Source: Eurosta solidaginis (taxonomy: Eukaryota; Arthropoda; Insecta; Diptera; Tephritidae). Taken from it: a stretch of DNA of 64,000 bases. Each line of letters opens with the position of its first letter. Within the stretch, counting starts at the first letter, position 1. The DNA is taken from assembly GCF_040869045.1 (NCBI RefSeq), contig NC_090319.1:394025601-394089600 (forward strand), written 5' to 3'. The notes below the pieces were generated by a model. The model was given only the letters and a program-made list of their open reading frames with translations. It was not told the DNA's origin and did no database searches. Positions 34,268 through 45,362 of the stretch are shown in pieces. The position numbers and the translations under genes were made by a program.

Positions 34268-35828
34268 CAAGTAAGGAAAGCTAAGTTCGGGTTTAACCGA
34301 ATATTACATACTCAGCTGAGAGCTTTGTAGACAAAATAAGGGAAAATCACCATTTAGCAAAATGAAACTAGGGTAACCCTGGAATGTGTTTGTATTACAT
34401 GTGTATCAAATTAAAAGTATTAATGAGGGTTTTAAAAGGGAGTAGCCCTTAGTTGTATATGTGAAGGCGTTTTCGAGATATCGACCAAAATGTGGACCAG
34501 GGTGACCCAGAACATCATCTGTCGGGTACCGCTAATTTATTTATATATGTCATACCACGAACAGTACTCCTGCAAAGATTCCAAGGACTTTTGATTTCGC
34601 CCTGCAGAACTTTTTCATTTTCTTTTACTTAATATGGTAGGTGTCACACCCATTTTACAACGTTTTTTCTAAAGTTATATTTTGCGTCAATAAACCAATC
34701 CAATTACCATCTCTTTTTTCATATTTGGTACAGAATTATGGCATTTTTTCATTTTTCGTAATTTTCGATATCGCAAAAGTGGGCGTGGTCATAGTTGGAT
34801 TTCGGCCATATTTTATACCAAGATAAAGTGACTTCAGATAAGTACGTGAACTAAGTTTTGTAAAGATATATCGATTTTTGCTCAAGTTATCGTGTTAACG
34901 GCCGAGCGGAAGGACAGACGGTCGACTGTGCAATAAAAACTGGGCGTGGCTTCAACCGAATTCGCCCATTTTCACAGAAAACTGTTACCGTCATAGAATC
35001 TATGTCCTTACCAGATTTCACAAGGATTGGTAAATTTTTGTTCGACGTATGGCATTAAAAGTATTCTAGACGAATTAAATGAAAAAGGGCGGAGTTACGC
35101 CCATTTCGAAATTTTCTTTTATCTTTGTATTTTGTTGCACCATATCATTACTGGAGTCGAATGTTGACATAATTTACTTTTATACTGTAAAGATATTAAA
35201 TTTTTTGTTAAAATTTGACTTAAAAAAGAATTTTTTTTTTAAAGTGGGCGGGTTCGTCATCCGATTTCGCTAATTTTTATTTAGCACATATATAGTAATA
35301 GGGGTAACGTGCCTACTAAATTTCATCATGATATCTTCAACACTGCCAAATTACAGCTTGTAAAACTTTTAAATTACCTTCTTTTAAAAGTGGGCGGTCC
35401 CACGCCCATTGTCCAAAAGTTTACTAATTTTCTATTTTGCGTCATAAGGTCAACGCACCTACCAAGTTTTATCGCTTTATCCGTCTTTGGTAATGAATTA
35501 TCGCACTTTTTCGGTTTTTCGAAATTTTCGATATCGAAAAAGTGGGCGTGGTTGTAGTCCGATTTCATTCATTTTAAAAAGCGATCTGAGATGAGCGCCC
35601 AGTGACCTACACACCAAATTTCATCAAGATACCTCACAATTTACTCAAGTTATCGTGTTTACAGACGGACGGACGGACGGACATTGCTAAATGAATTTCT
35701 TTTTTCACCCAGATCATTTTGATATATAGAAGTCTATATCTATCTCGATTAGTTTATGCCGTTACGGATTACCGTTATGTGAACAAAGTTAATATACTCT
35801 GTGGGCTCTGCTCAGCTGAGTATAAAAA
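34268..35828 (+). repeat. Dispersed repeat family D, copy 1 (about 1.56 kb)
   Basis: Starts AACAAGTAAGG-AAGCTAAG followed by a TTCGG...CCGAA hairpin and the palindrome CTCAGCTGAG, and ends CTCAGCTGAGTATAAAAA, the same palindrome. Two further copies lie at 54741-55972 and 60417-61816. The interior is non-coding, rich in AAAGTGGGCG(T)GG blocks and GACGGACGGACGG. Paired palindromes at both ends and no coding capacity suggest a non-autonomous mobile element; the class (Helitron-like or other) is not decided. This copy has about 400 bp (34750-35080) missing from the other two. Confidence 0.75.
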
Positions 35829-37284
35829 TGTAACTTACAACAACCCCAACGACGTAAAGCAAAAGCGTGGAAAAGAAAGCGGTAAATATTTTATGGTCTG
35901 CCAATGCTGAAGCGTGGACATAAAAATTAGGCAGCGGCAGCTGAAGGCAGGAAACATGGTTAAGTGATTTTAAGAGGGTCGGAGACCATCATGGTAGGGA
36001 CAACTTTGCATTAATGTGGGTCGATTGCGAATAGTGCACTATTCATGAAAAGCAACTTAAAACATTTTCCCAAACCCTTGAAGTTTGTCAATGCATCGAC
36101 CTATACTAATGCGAAGTACATTACATATGAAGCATACATAAATACAAGTATAGGTACATACATACATACATATCTTTGAGTGCGTGTTTGGTTCAAAGGC
36201 AAAGGAAACAAGTGTGATAAACGCGATTTAAATGCGATAAGCCATGAAATTTTGGTGAAATAATTAAACACAACCAATTTAACAAAAAAAAAAAAATAAA
36301 TTTTAATTTATTTCATTGAACGAAAAGCAGAGAGTGGCGATTAAAAGATTTAATGACTTGCTATGCCAATATAATTGCACATACATACATACATACAAAA
36401 GTGGTTCACAAACTCTATTCAAATTAAAAAAAAAAAAACTATATGGCATATATGTATATAGAGCGTTCCTTTGAAATTTACGCCAATTTTCGAATCACTC
36501 ATTACAACATTTTACAAATATCACACTTCAACGTACCAAAGAAGGGGAATTTGGAATTAGTAGCAGCTAAGAAGCAAAAAATTGGTATTAAAAAAGAGCC
36601 AACTTAAGTTTCGTAAGCAGCCATTTTGTTTTAATTCTACATGTTTTTGCTTGTGGCTTGTAGATAAGGAAAATGCTAAAATGTCCTTGGGTGTTAATCA
36701 GCTAGAAGATAGCCCTTGGCAAGATGCAGAGTGAAAATATCCAGTTGATGCCTTTAAACAGCTGCTAATATGCGAGGCTCTTGATTTTGACATTCCATGT
36801 ATACAAATATAAGCATTAAAAATAATATATCTACAGCGACTTACTTTATTCTCTTAATCACCTGCTTTTCTCTTGCTAGGCTATATATTATTATTTTTTT
36901 TTTATAATGAGCATAAATTTCAACAGTGCTTTGGATCTTTATTAACCTTAACATATGTAGTTTTAATATTAATTTTTATATCCCCAATATTTGATAGACG
37001 CAAGCAGTTTTTTCATGATAAAATACAAAAACGGTGGCAATAGATTATAAGCCTTCAAGCTAACTTTCTTCCTGATTGCGGGTTCATTAATATATGCTGA
37101 CTTTAATTAATGTAGCTCTTCATAGTAAAGTCGAACAGCAGTCCAGAATTTATATATCTAGAAACAGACTAAGTCTGTACCGGAATAAGTAAACTTCCAA
37201 GTATAAACAATGCTTAAAATAACCACTGTATACATTTTTCTATATGTGGTATTGTTTTTGTTTTATAGGGCTATTGATAAAGGC
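35829..37284. other. No gene recognised
   Basis: AT-rich, with TACATACATACA microsatellites (36158-36172, 36382-36397) and poly-A runs. No supported coding sequence. Confidence 0.35.
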
Positions 37285-37460
37285 TTCCAGGTTCGATTCG
37301 AGCTCAAGGCCAGAACAATAATTTTTATGATAATTATTGTTTTTTTTTTAATTTCCTATAATTGAAAATTTGTTTTTTATTTTTAAATAGAAGATAGAAA
37401 ATTTTTCAGACAATCATAAAAATTATTGTTATAACCTTGAGCTGGAATCGAACCTATAAG
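37285..37460. repeat. Inverted pair of tRNA-like segments
   Basis: Plus strand 37290-37318 reads GGTTCGATTCGAGCTCAAGG and is followed by ACAATAATTTTTATGAT. The minus strand from 37454 reads GGTTCGATTCCAGCTCAAGG and then ACAATAATTTTTATGATTG. GGTTCGATTCC is a perfect tRNA B box. No A box is obvious, so these look like 5'-truncated SINE copies facing each other, separated by about 75 bp of A/T-rich sequence. Confidence 0.5.
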
Positions 37461-37974
37461 TGATATGAGAAAAGCAAAATTTAAAAACTGAACGTGGTAC
37501 GCGTTCCGCACAACATAATTTTTCAACTAAGATTTTTTTTGGAAAAAATTGTTTGTTTTTACATCCAAGTACTTTTTTTTGGTTTGAAATATTATTACTT
37601 TCACTGAAATTGCACCTGCCATCCCGTAAAAACGCTATTTTGGATTTTTCATACACTTATACATATATTTCAAAAGCAGGTTCCTATTTTTATTTGGTCA
37701 TGTATGATCATATATATAATAATACTATATTGTTAATAGAAAATACTCGCAGTGTATTTTGAATTCGAAATCAAAACAAAACTGCCTATAAAATTTTTAT
37801 GATTGTGGCAGCATAAGTATGACAAGAAAAAATTTAAATTTAGGTACATGCGATTATTGAATACAAAAACAAAAACATTTAAACAACAATATATCGGCGC
37901 TCTGATGTTTTGGGAATGTACCTAGCCTTTTGTAGCAATATAGGAGTATTACATATATGTGTATGACACAATAT

Positions 37975-38516
37975 TGTAACGAATTTAGGGAAACTCGGCT
38001 TATTATACACCTTCTACTAACGTTCGTATCGCTAAATTGTTGAATAAATAACTCCAATATTCAATAATGCAAAATGTCTTTATTAGACTACTTTGAAAAT
38101 ACAATAACATTTATACTTCGCAACTGATAGCGTGCTTAAATCAAACTGATTGCTGTTCACTCAGCTTTCGCTGCTTTTATACTCTCTGCTGTTTCCTCGT
38201 TCGCATACTTCTAGGCGTTTATTCTTCTAGAAGTTACTACTTAGTTACCAGCTATAAACTACAGATGCACATTTATAGCTTCTCGCATAGCAATATGCGC
38301 GTGCATATGTGAGTAATACTTCCACCAATGATTGCATACTTTTGTGAGTATCTCAGATATATGCATGTGTTTGTGCGTATCTCTCCGCTGCTTCTCCGCT
38401 GCTTGTATGTGCATATGTGTGGACATAGTGATGGATTTGTTTATGTGCATACCAGTGACTGTTTAGTATCGGCTTAGAGATGATAGTATCCCTTAGTATT
38501 GCTAATAGTCGTCACA
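37975..38516 (+). repeat. Solo LTR, family C copy 2 (542 bp)
   Basis: Begins TGTAACGAATTTAGG and ends AGTCGTCACA. It is flanked by ATAT at 37971-37974 and 38517-38520. Shared blocks with copy 1: CGTATCGCTAAA-TGTTGAATAA, CTCCAATATT-AATAATG, TTTCCTCGTTCGCAT and ATCTCAGATATATGCATGTG. No internal region is present. Confidence 0.8.
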
Positions 38517-38520
38517 ATAT

Positions 38521-39834
38521 TATTGCACAAAATAGTGTGTTTTAGCTAAGGTCGAAAACTTTCAAAGGCTTACGATTTCTTCGATACCAACCGTGGAATA
38601 TTCCCTATAAAAGCCATGCCTATTGAGGTGCCTCAGAAAAAAATTATTTTTATTCATCGTCATTATAAGGCCGAATACAGTGGAAGCGAGTAGCATTGTT
38701 ATAATATAAAGATAAATGGTTTCAAATATTATTTCTTATAGAGAATTGTAAAACCTCTCAGGGTACCAGCAAAGTTTCGAGCTTGTAAAAACAAAGATCG
38801 CTTGATGCTTAGCAGAGCTTATGAAAAGCACTGTTCTCTCTTCTTAATTTTCTCTTATAGATAATGAGAACTTGATAAGTTTATGAAGGGCTATTAAAGA
38901 CTAGACAGTACTTTTCTAATGATATTTAAGTCTAGTTTCCTTAAATTTGCGGAGGTAAATCGCGCTAAATATTTATTTATCTTATAAGAACTTTTTAAAA
39001 AATCTGATTAAATAATTTTGATTGAATATTTTTTTTAAATTTTTCGCAGATTATAGAATTGCAATTTCCCCAAGTTATCTTTAAGTTATTTGTATGCAAA
39101 TTGGGTGGATTGTCTGCTTCGAATTGTTGTCCAATTGGCGGGTAATACTTGGGGTGAAGGAAGAAACAGCTTAACAATTATTCATAAATAGTTGTATGTA
39201 CCTCTATGTATGTATGTATGTATGGATGTGTGTATTATTGTTAGTAACTGTTGGCGCATACTTAACGCAAATGATTTAAAGATATGCGAATATTTAATAT
39301 ATTCTGTGTGTATACTCACAAGCAAATAAGTCTTTATGTATTATGTACCTGGCCGACCGTGAATATGAGGCAGAAGCCATATAGAAAATGTGTTGTAAAA
39401 ATGAAAAGAAAAAACAAAACAATCAAAACAGGGAATGTGCCGAAAGGAACCTGTTCAACAATTGCAGCTTAACCTTCGAAGCTGTCACGGCATGCCAACT
39501 CGTTTTCATGTCTAAAGTCAAAATAAAAACAACAAAAATACATCGTACAATTAAAAAGAAGCAAAAGTTCGAAACAAGTGCAACCGTGAGCCGCATCTTA
39601 GCCATTTAAGCAACTGCTCCGCCACTGTGGATCTCCAAGTTATGGATTTAAAGTTTGAATGCGGGATGGTGTGGCGGTTGTGGAATTGATTTTGTCATTC
39701 CTTTTTAGTAGTAAACATTTTCCTACTTTTTGAGTGCTGCTGAATGAACAAATTCATCCTACAAACCAGTTCTTCAGCCAGTTTTTTATTTATTTGCATG
39801 TATATCACTTAAATTCCCATTTCCTATAAAATAT
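38521..39834. other. No gene recognised
   Basis: Spacer between two LTR copies. It contains no gag, protease or RT resemblance, so the two LTRs do not bound one provirus. A GTAT microsatellite lies at 39206-39224. Confidence 0.45.
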
Positions 39835-40078
39835 TGTAACGAATTTAGTGCAATTCCGCTTATTTGCAACCTTATGCTAACGTTCGAATCACTAAACTGT
39901 TGAATAAATAACTCCAATATTCAATAATGCAAAATGGTTTTTGTTAGACTACAATAACACTTCTACTTCTAAACAGATAGCGTACTTAAATCAAACTGAT
40001 TCCATGATTGCTCAGCTTGCTCTTTTATACTCTTCGATTTCCTCGTTCGAATACTTCTAGGCCTTGCTAAACTCTTCT
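39835..40078 (+). repeat. LTR family C, copy 3, 3'-truncated
   Basis: Begins TGTAACGAATTTAGTGC after ATAT (39831-39834) and follows copy 2 as far as TTCCTCGTTCGAATACTTCT. It then breaks off where the hobo-like hAT element begins. No right part was found beyond that element, so a deletion accompanied or followed the hAT insertion. Confidence 0.7.
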
Positions 40079-40500
40079 GAAAATTGGAATTACCTCAAAT
40101 GATTCGTCCAACACCAAAAATGATTCGCTTTTTAGAAGGCAGCAATGTCATTCGAGGTGTATGACGATGTTAACGTGGTGAAAGCAACTTGCATCATGAA
40201 ATGACAAAATGTTGCATACTTTTAGGGTTTTTCATGCACACACAAACATTTTCGTTCATATAAAACCAATTTTTCCTATCAAACGTATCTCTTGATTGAA
40301 AAAAATTTAATATATTTTAAATAATTTTATTCTAAAACTATAATAGTTCCAATTACAAAAGTACAAAATCTTAAAATTAAGTTGAATGAGTTTTTCTTGA
40401 TACAACAAAAAATCATATATATCTAATAATATTATATTATAATTTTTAAAATTAATTAAAGAATTTAAGAAGAATGAATTATTTATGCTTTTTGGTCCTA

Positions 40501-40610
40501 AGCGATTCCTTTTGTCAGTCATAATATTTTCGGCGAGTGAAAAAACTCTTTCGCCCTAAGCGATTCATTTTGTCAGTCATAATATTTTCGGCGAGTGAAA
40601 AAACTCTTTC
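40501..40610. repeat. 58-bp tandem duplication in the hAT dimerisation domain
   Basis: AGCGATTC-TTTTGTCAGTC through GAGTGAAAAAACTCTTTC occurs at 40501 and again at 40559, with essentially one substitution. As 58 is not a multiple of three, it shifts the reading frame inside the conserved C-terminal block. The low divergence shows it is much younger than the element. Confidence 0.85.
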
Positions 40611-41656
40611 AGATGGGGCACTGCTTGCAGGAATGCAAAATCATTCCTGCACATTTTTATAGCTGGGATATTCTAATGAATGGTGATCCCACCATTTCAA
40701 TGGCTCAAAAATTTTACCAGGATTTCCTTTACACGATCAGTACCTTTGCAATTCATCTCCTACGCGTTCTCTATCTGAACGGTTCTCTGTACTAATCACA
40801 CCTGATAAAAATAAACTGAAATCTAGATCTTGATTTGTGGAACTCATTGAGATATTCTCGACTGCTAAATCAATTGATGAGTTAACCATATTTCTTTCCA
40901 AAATTTTAAATATGCAAACAATTTTGATTTCAGCATTGTCTTCAATTAGATTATTAGTGGGAGGATACAAAAAATAAGCTATTTTTTGGTATATGCTAAT
41001 ATTTGGAATCCACTTCTCCTCTATTTGATGCAAAATCTGATCTTGTAATGGTTCTATGACTAATAAGTCTTCGTGATTAGGAGAATAAATCTGCCTAATG
41101 CTGGAAATCGAAAGGTATACATAGTTTATTGATACAAAATTTGTTCCCTGTAGCTTTCGATTGATTCTATCAAACTTTTCAAAAAGTTCTACCAATGCAT
41201 TTAAAGTCTGGTAATCTATCGAACTTATTCTATACATTTCGTTGTGATTGGACAATATTTCGCCTATCTTAACACAATTAGCTAAAATTGGTTTGAATAA
41301 ATTAAGATGCGAACTCCAACGCGCAGTGCAAAATTGTTTTAATGAAGTATCTAGCATTTGTTGTAAGTTTGATTTCTTGAAATAACGGACCAGTTTTTTA
41401 CAAGAGTCAAAAATTTGGCCTAGTTACTCAGTTTCTTCAAATGCAAAGCTTTTCAGCAAATGATTAGCACAGTTAATTCTATTGAAGCCTTCTAGAGCTT
41501 TAATTATAATGGAACCCATATCTGTCACAAATGTAACATTTTGAAGGTCTCTTATGTTAAATTCCTCTAAAAGGGATTGGAGCTTGGACAAAATATTTTC
41601 TCCTGTACATCTCTCGAATTCAAGAGATGTTGTACCTAAGACTAAAGGCTCCATTA

Positions 41657-41990
41657 CTGATACTTAGCATAGACTTGACTTGGCTTGCGAACTGTCACTT
41701 ACAGTTCTGTTAAATGAACATTGCATGTTACTTATTACTCAAAACTTAACTTGACTTAGAAGTCTGTTGAATTTTGATTTTCTATGTAAGTTCTAAGTGA
41801 CGTTTACATTTTGAGATGCCATTTGTTTGTTTCCATTTCATTTTGACATTTTGTCATACAAATTGACATTTATTTGAAAATAAATTTCAACGCTGATTGT
41901 GATGCCAGATTTTATGCGCCAAGTGGAGTATAATCGTGGCTAAGTTGCCAAGTTTACGCCAAGTCAAGTCAAGTCTATGCTAAGTATCAG
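41657..41990. mobile_element. 334-bp MITE inserted in the hAT transposase gene
   Basis: Ends CTGATACTTAGCATAGACTT at the left and the exact complement at the right, continuing through GACTTGGC (about 28 bp with a 5-bp indel of the GACTT repeat). TA lies on both sides (41655-41656 and 41991-41992), fitting a TA-targeting Tc1/mariner-type MITE. The flanking transposase frames join directly across it apart from a one-base shift. No coding capacity. Confidence 0.8.
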
Positions 41991-42749
41991 TAATGGGGGC
42001 TTAACTCTGCTGGCTTAACACTTTTTTGTAAATGAAGAGTAGCACATAAAAAATATCTTCTTACAAAATTACCGCTCCAAAGGTCGCATGTAATTGACAC
42101 CACCTCTTCTATAAAAAGCCTTAACTCTGCTGATAATTCTATCCTCTTCTGTTGAGCCATTTGGCCGACATGCCGGGATAATGTAGTAGAACTAGGAATC
42201 ATATGTTTATGTTTATATTTCTTCCATACTTTGCTCCAAGATTAACGAAGTATGCTATCATTTTAAGATGTCCTTTCCCATCCACCGAAGAAAATGGCTT
42301 CGTATCTTCAACCACCCACTTGGAACATACTTCCATTACTCCAGTTTTGTCATCGGTGCTTATAATTTGCAGTTCCTCCTATATTTTTTTAATCTTTCCT
42401 TTTTTAGATTAGAATGTAGTGCTCAAGGTTACAAAAAAGGCATACCCATATAAGTAGGTATTATTTTTTTTTTGCTTGAACAAGCTCAACGGATAACTAT
42501 ATTTCGAGTTTTGCGAATAAGAAGAAATCATTGATAGATATTGTTATTTGAAATACATGAGTATATGAACGAAAATGTTTGTGTGTGCATGCAAAACCCT
42601 AAAAGTATTCAACATGTTGTCATTGTATGATGCAAGTTGCTTCACGACGTCATACACCTCGAATGACATTGCTGCCTTCTAAAAAGCAGCGAATCATTTT
42701 TGGTGTTGTACGAAGCATTTGAGGTCATTCCAAATTTCAGAGTGCGCTG

Positions 42750-43465
42750 CATTATGCTAACTTTTATTAAGTTAAAATAAGATTTAACAAGTCGAATAAA
42801 GATGTGAAAGGCATTTTATTATTTGAGTCAGCTCAATGAAATAAGGAGTAATTTTGGAAATTCCGTAAAGAATTCGTTTGAGCTTAGTAAGCCTTGCCTG
42901 TTAACCACATTTTACTGATCCATGTTGTATATTCATAACTAATAATAGCTGTATTTCGTTGCTAACTATTACAATTAAAACACTAGCTAGCTTACCGAAT
43001 TGCATGGAAAGCAACAACAAAAAGTAATCGAGTTGAGTTGGCTAAGCGCTTTCAGTTGAAACCGCTTAGGTAATTGTCGACCTGAATGATAGTGTTGTAT
43101 AGTGTTGCATATTCAAAAATAGGGCACTATTGTGAACGAGCGAATGAAATGAACAAATAACAAAATAACAGCGTGGCGGCAGGGTGACACACATACAAAC
43201 AAACACACGCATTTCATGTATTTTGTTTTTGTAATTATCTGGTTGAGTGTCAAAAACATACTGCGCTAGAAGTAGAAATGTCATAGCAGCTAAAAAAAGT
43301 AACAATTAGCTGATAAACTTCCATCATCTGTATGGTTTTACCACAATGAAACTGTTTAGCTAGTTGAAGCGTTTTTTCAAGCTCGCTAGGGAAAAAAGCA
43401 ACTAATATACATATGTTGTACGTATGCACTAATTACTTTCGCAAGTAGGTAGGTATACACTGCAT
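42750..43465. other. No gene recognised
   Basis: AT-rich spacer between two hAT-type elements. The 79-codon minus frame at 43066-43305 starts with a hydrophobic run (L-L-F-L-A-A-M-T-F-L-L-L-A) but lacks other support. Confidence 0.35.
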
Positions 43466-44425
43466 CAGGGCATTTTTTAAGGATTTTTCACTAGGTGGCC
43501 AAAAGAAAAATATCTCCTAGAACACCCACTACTCTAACGTCATACATGCGCGAGCCTGAAAACATTATATGTTGACTCGGAACCTACTGTAGTGTAAGAG
43601 AAACGCGTAGAACGGGAACCAGTTGAAAGGAAGAAGGACGAAAAGAGAAAGTCTTCCGAGTCTTCTTAATAGGAGATTTTATGAAATTTATACACGTGAA
43701 CGAGGAAGATTGGTGTGGAGCAAATTAAAGCACTTATTCTACATGTAGTATTAGTGTAGCAATTTTATGCATTTAATGCAAAAGAATTTTTGTTTTTCGT
43801 TACGTCGATTTTGAAAAGACGCGTATTTTATTTGATATCTGAATCAACGCGCCTTTTCAACATATGACATGTGCTGCCAACTACTGTACCCTGCTAGACA
43901 TGACTGACCATACCGGTCAGCTTTTGAATATTGCCATTAAGAACATGATGGTAAATCATGATGTAAATAGCAGCCATGCCAGTCAGTTGTGACTCACTTA
44001 TACCAAAACATTTGCAATAAAACAAGTAATCCCAGGAATAGTTATTTTTCATACCCAACTTATTATATACTTGCCCAAAAATTTTGTATTATATGCTGAC
44101 AAAAATCCTCGAGCACGTGCAGAATTTATATATGTCACGGAGGTCGTGAGTACCTATGTTCTTTTCCATTTAAATCCTCATTGACAGTATATTTGATAAA
44201 CTATCATTCATTCGTTGATAAATTTCTTCGATTAGCACCAAAAAACTTTATTAGAATTAGCAAGTTATATATTTTTGACATTATGGGGAAATCATGTATG
44301 TTCAGAAAATTTCTGACATTATTTCAGTTAGGTGTTGTTCACGCATTTCCGAAATTTAGTTGTGGCCAGATTATGATTACTACGTGGCCATTTGGCCACG
44401 TTCGTATTACTTAAAAAATGCCCTG
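43466..44425. mobile_element. Non-autonomous hAT-type element (960 bp)
   Basis: CAGGGCATTTTTTAAG at the left end is mirrored exactly by CTTAAAAAATGCCCTG at the right end, a 16-bp perfect terminal inverted repeat beginning with the hAT-typical CAGGG. The 8 bp outside are CACTGCAT (left) and CTCTGCAT (right), a target duplication with one mismatch. Subterminal GGTGGCC/GTGGCC motifs lie near both ends. An internal hairpin (TTGAAAAGACGCGT at 43811-43824 with its near-complement at 43847-43860) is present. No transposase is recognised; the 77-codon frame at 44181-44414 runs into the terminal repeat. Confidence 0.8.
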
Positions 44426-44904
44426 CTCTGCATGCAAGTGATGGCCCGCTATTAGCCAACCTACCAAATTTTCTAAGTTTTGAAAAGGCTTAGATTATTG
44501 TTATATTCGCCCACAGAAGGCTTCGAGGAAAAATTTGCACTCGCTGATTTTTGTCTTTGTTATGATGATTAAAAGGATACGGTTTTGCTGTTTCATTGTT
44601 TAAACCAATAGAAAACGTTCTGTATGGGACACTAAAATGTAGTACTATGTAACTAAACATTTGTACGTATTCAAATTGATAACAAAAACATGCGTTAACT
44701 ATATAAATGTATGTATTTACAAACTCTATTATTAATATTAAAAGTGCTTTTATCCCTGGTATATTGTTCATTTAAATATATATTCATATGAACGAAATTC
44801 ATTTTATATATGTACGTATACAACAAATTTCAGCTCGCTTCATTTTATTTCATTATAATTTATTTATTTAATAATAATGAGAATAATGCACTGCTAATTT
44901 CTCT

Positions 44905-45102
44905 AAAAAATTCGAATCACCTCAAATGATTCGCCCAACACTAAAAATGATTCGCTGCTTTTGAAAATGCACTACTGCCTTCGAGGTATATCTCGATGTT
45001 AGTATGGTGAAAAAATAATGCAGTACTGTCGATTGGGAGTGTAGCTTTGGCAGCGAATACTTGAATCTGATTCACATGCGAACCATTCGGCGCTGTTCTC
45101 TG
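44905..45102. mobile_element. Fragment or miniature of the hobo-like element
   Basis: The left part has CACCTCAAATGATTCGC, CAACACTAAAAATGATTCGC and CTTCGAGGTATATC-GATGTTA, as at 40100-40185. The right end, read inward, is CAGAGAACAGCGCCGAATGG; CAGAGAAC is the classical start of hobo/Hermes termini. About 200 bp and non-coding, so probably a miniature derivative. No clear 8-bp duplication. Confidence 0.6.
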
Positions 45103-45109
45103 ATATGTA

Positions 45110-45362
45110 TATAGATGTATAGAACGTTTAATGTTTATTCTATATTTATTAATTCATTAATTCAAATAAAACTTAAAACTAAAAACTAAAACTAAGAAGA
45201 ACAAAGTCGTGTCTTCAAAATGAAAAGTCCCGAGTTATAATGATGCGTTGAAATTCAAAGCATAACCAGACGTTGGCTGTAGTTGCTAAAACTCAGCTGT
45301 TCTATGATGTTGCCACATATTGCTGCAGGGTCGATTTGGGTAGTCACTACACCACCCCCTTT
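45110..45362 (-). repeat. 3' LTR start and polypurine tract of a Ty3-type element
   Basis: On the minus strand a purine tract AAAGGGGGTGG (45362-45352) is followed at once by TGTAGTGACTACCC, the normal layout of polypurine tract and 3' LTR. The LTR goes on through TTAGTTTTAGTTTTTAGTTTT and AATAAATATAGAATAAAC toward the hobo-like fragment. Its far end was not defined. Confidence 0.5.

Larger units (their letters stand above)
40307..42202 (-). pseudogene. hobo-like hAT transposase pseudogene
   Basis: Reading the minus strand: 42202-41987 has V-S-I-T-C-D-L-W-S-G-N-F-V-R-R, the catalytic-D segment of hobo/Hermes-type transposases, then a MITE interrupts (41657-41990). 41654-41424 has L-G-T-T-S-L-E-F-E-R-C-T-G-E-N-I, V-T-D-M-G-S and N-R-I-N-C-A-N-H-L-L, where the second catalytic aspartate of D-R-G is kept. 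41357-40737 has C-x-x-R-W-S-S and the helical insertion region. The dimerisation domain reads S-A-P-S-E-R-V-F-S-L-A near 40600 and T-D-K-x-N-R-L-G, but a 58-bp tandem duplication shifts the frame there. The N-terminal zinc finger is not seen. Confidence 0.85.
40079..42749 (-). mobile_element. hobo/Hermes-like hAT element (about 2.7 kb), degenerate
   Basis: Long subterminal inverted repeats frame a broken transposase. Left (40100-40255): ACCTCAAATGATTCG, CAACACCAAAAATGATTCGC, AGAAGGCAGCAATGTCATTC and TAGGGTTTT-CATGCACACACAAACATTTTCGTTCAT. The same blocks recur inverted at 42560-42740. The extreme ends are uncertain: the right end may be CAGCGCACTCTGAAAT read inward, but the left end is not cleanly matched and no 8-bp duplication was confirmed. 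Related subterminal sequence also occurs at 44905-44990. Confidence 0.75.

Noticed and set aside
37975..40078. A provirus bounded by the LTR copies at 37975 and 39835
   Set aside because: The 1.3 kb between them has no gag or pol resemblance, and copy 2 has its own ATAT duplication on both sides.
42749..42757. 8-bp target duplication of the hobo-like element (CATTATGC)
   Set aside because: The octamer after the presumed right end was not found at the left end, so the duplication is not confirmed.
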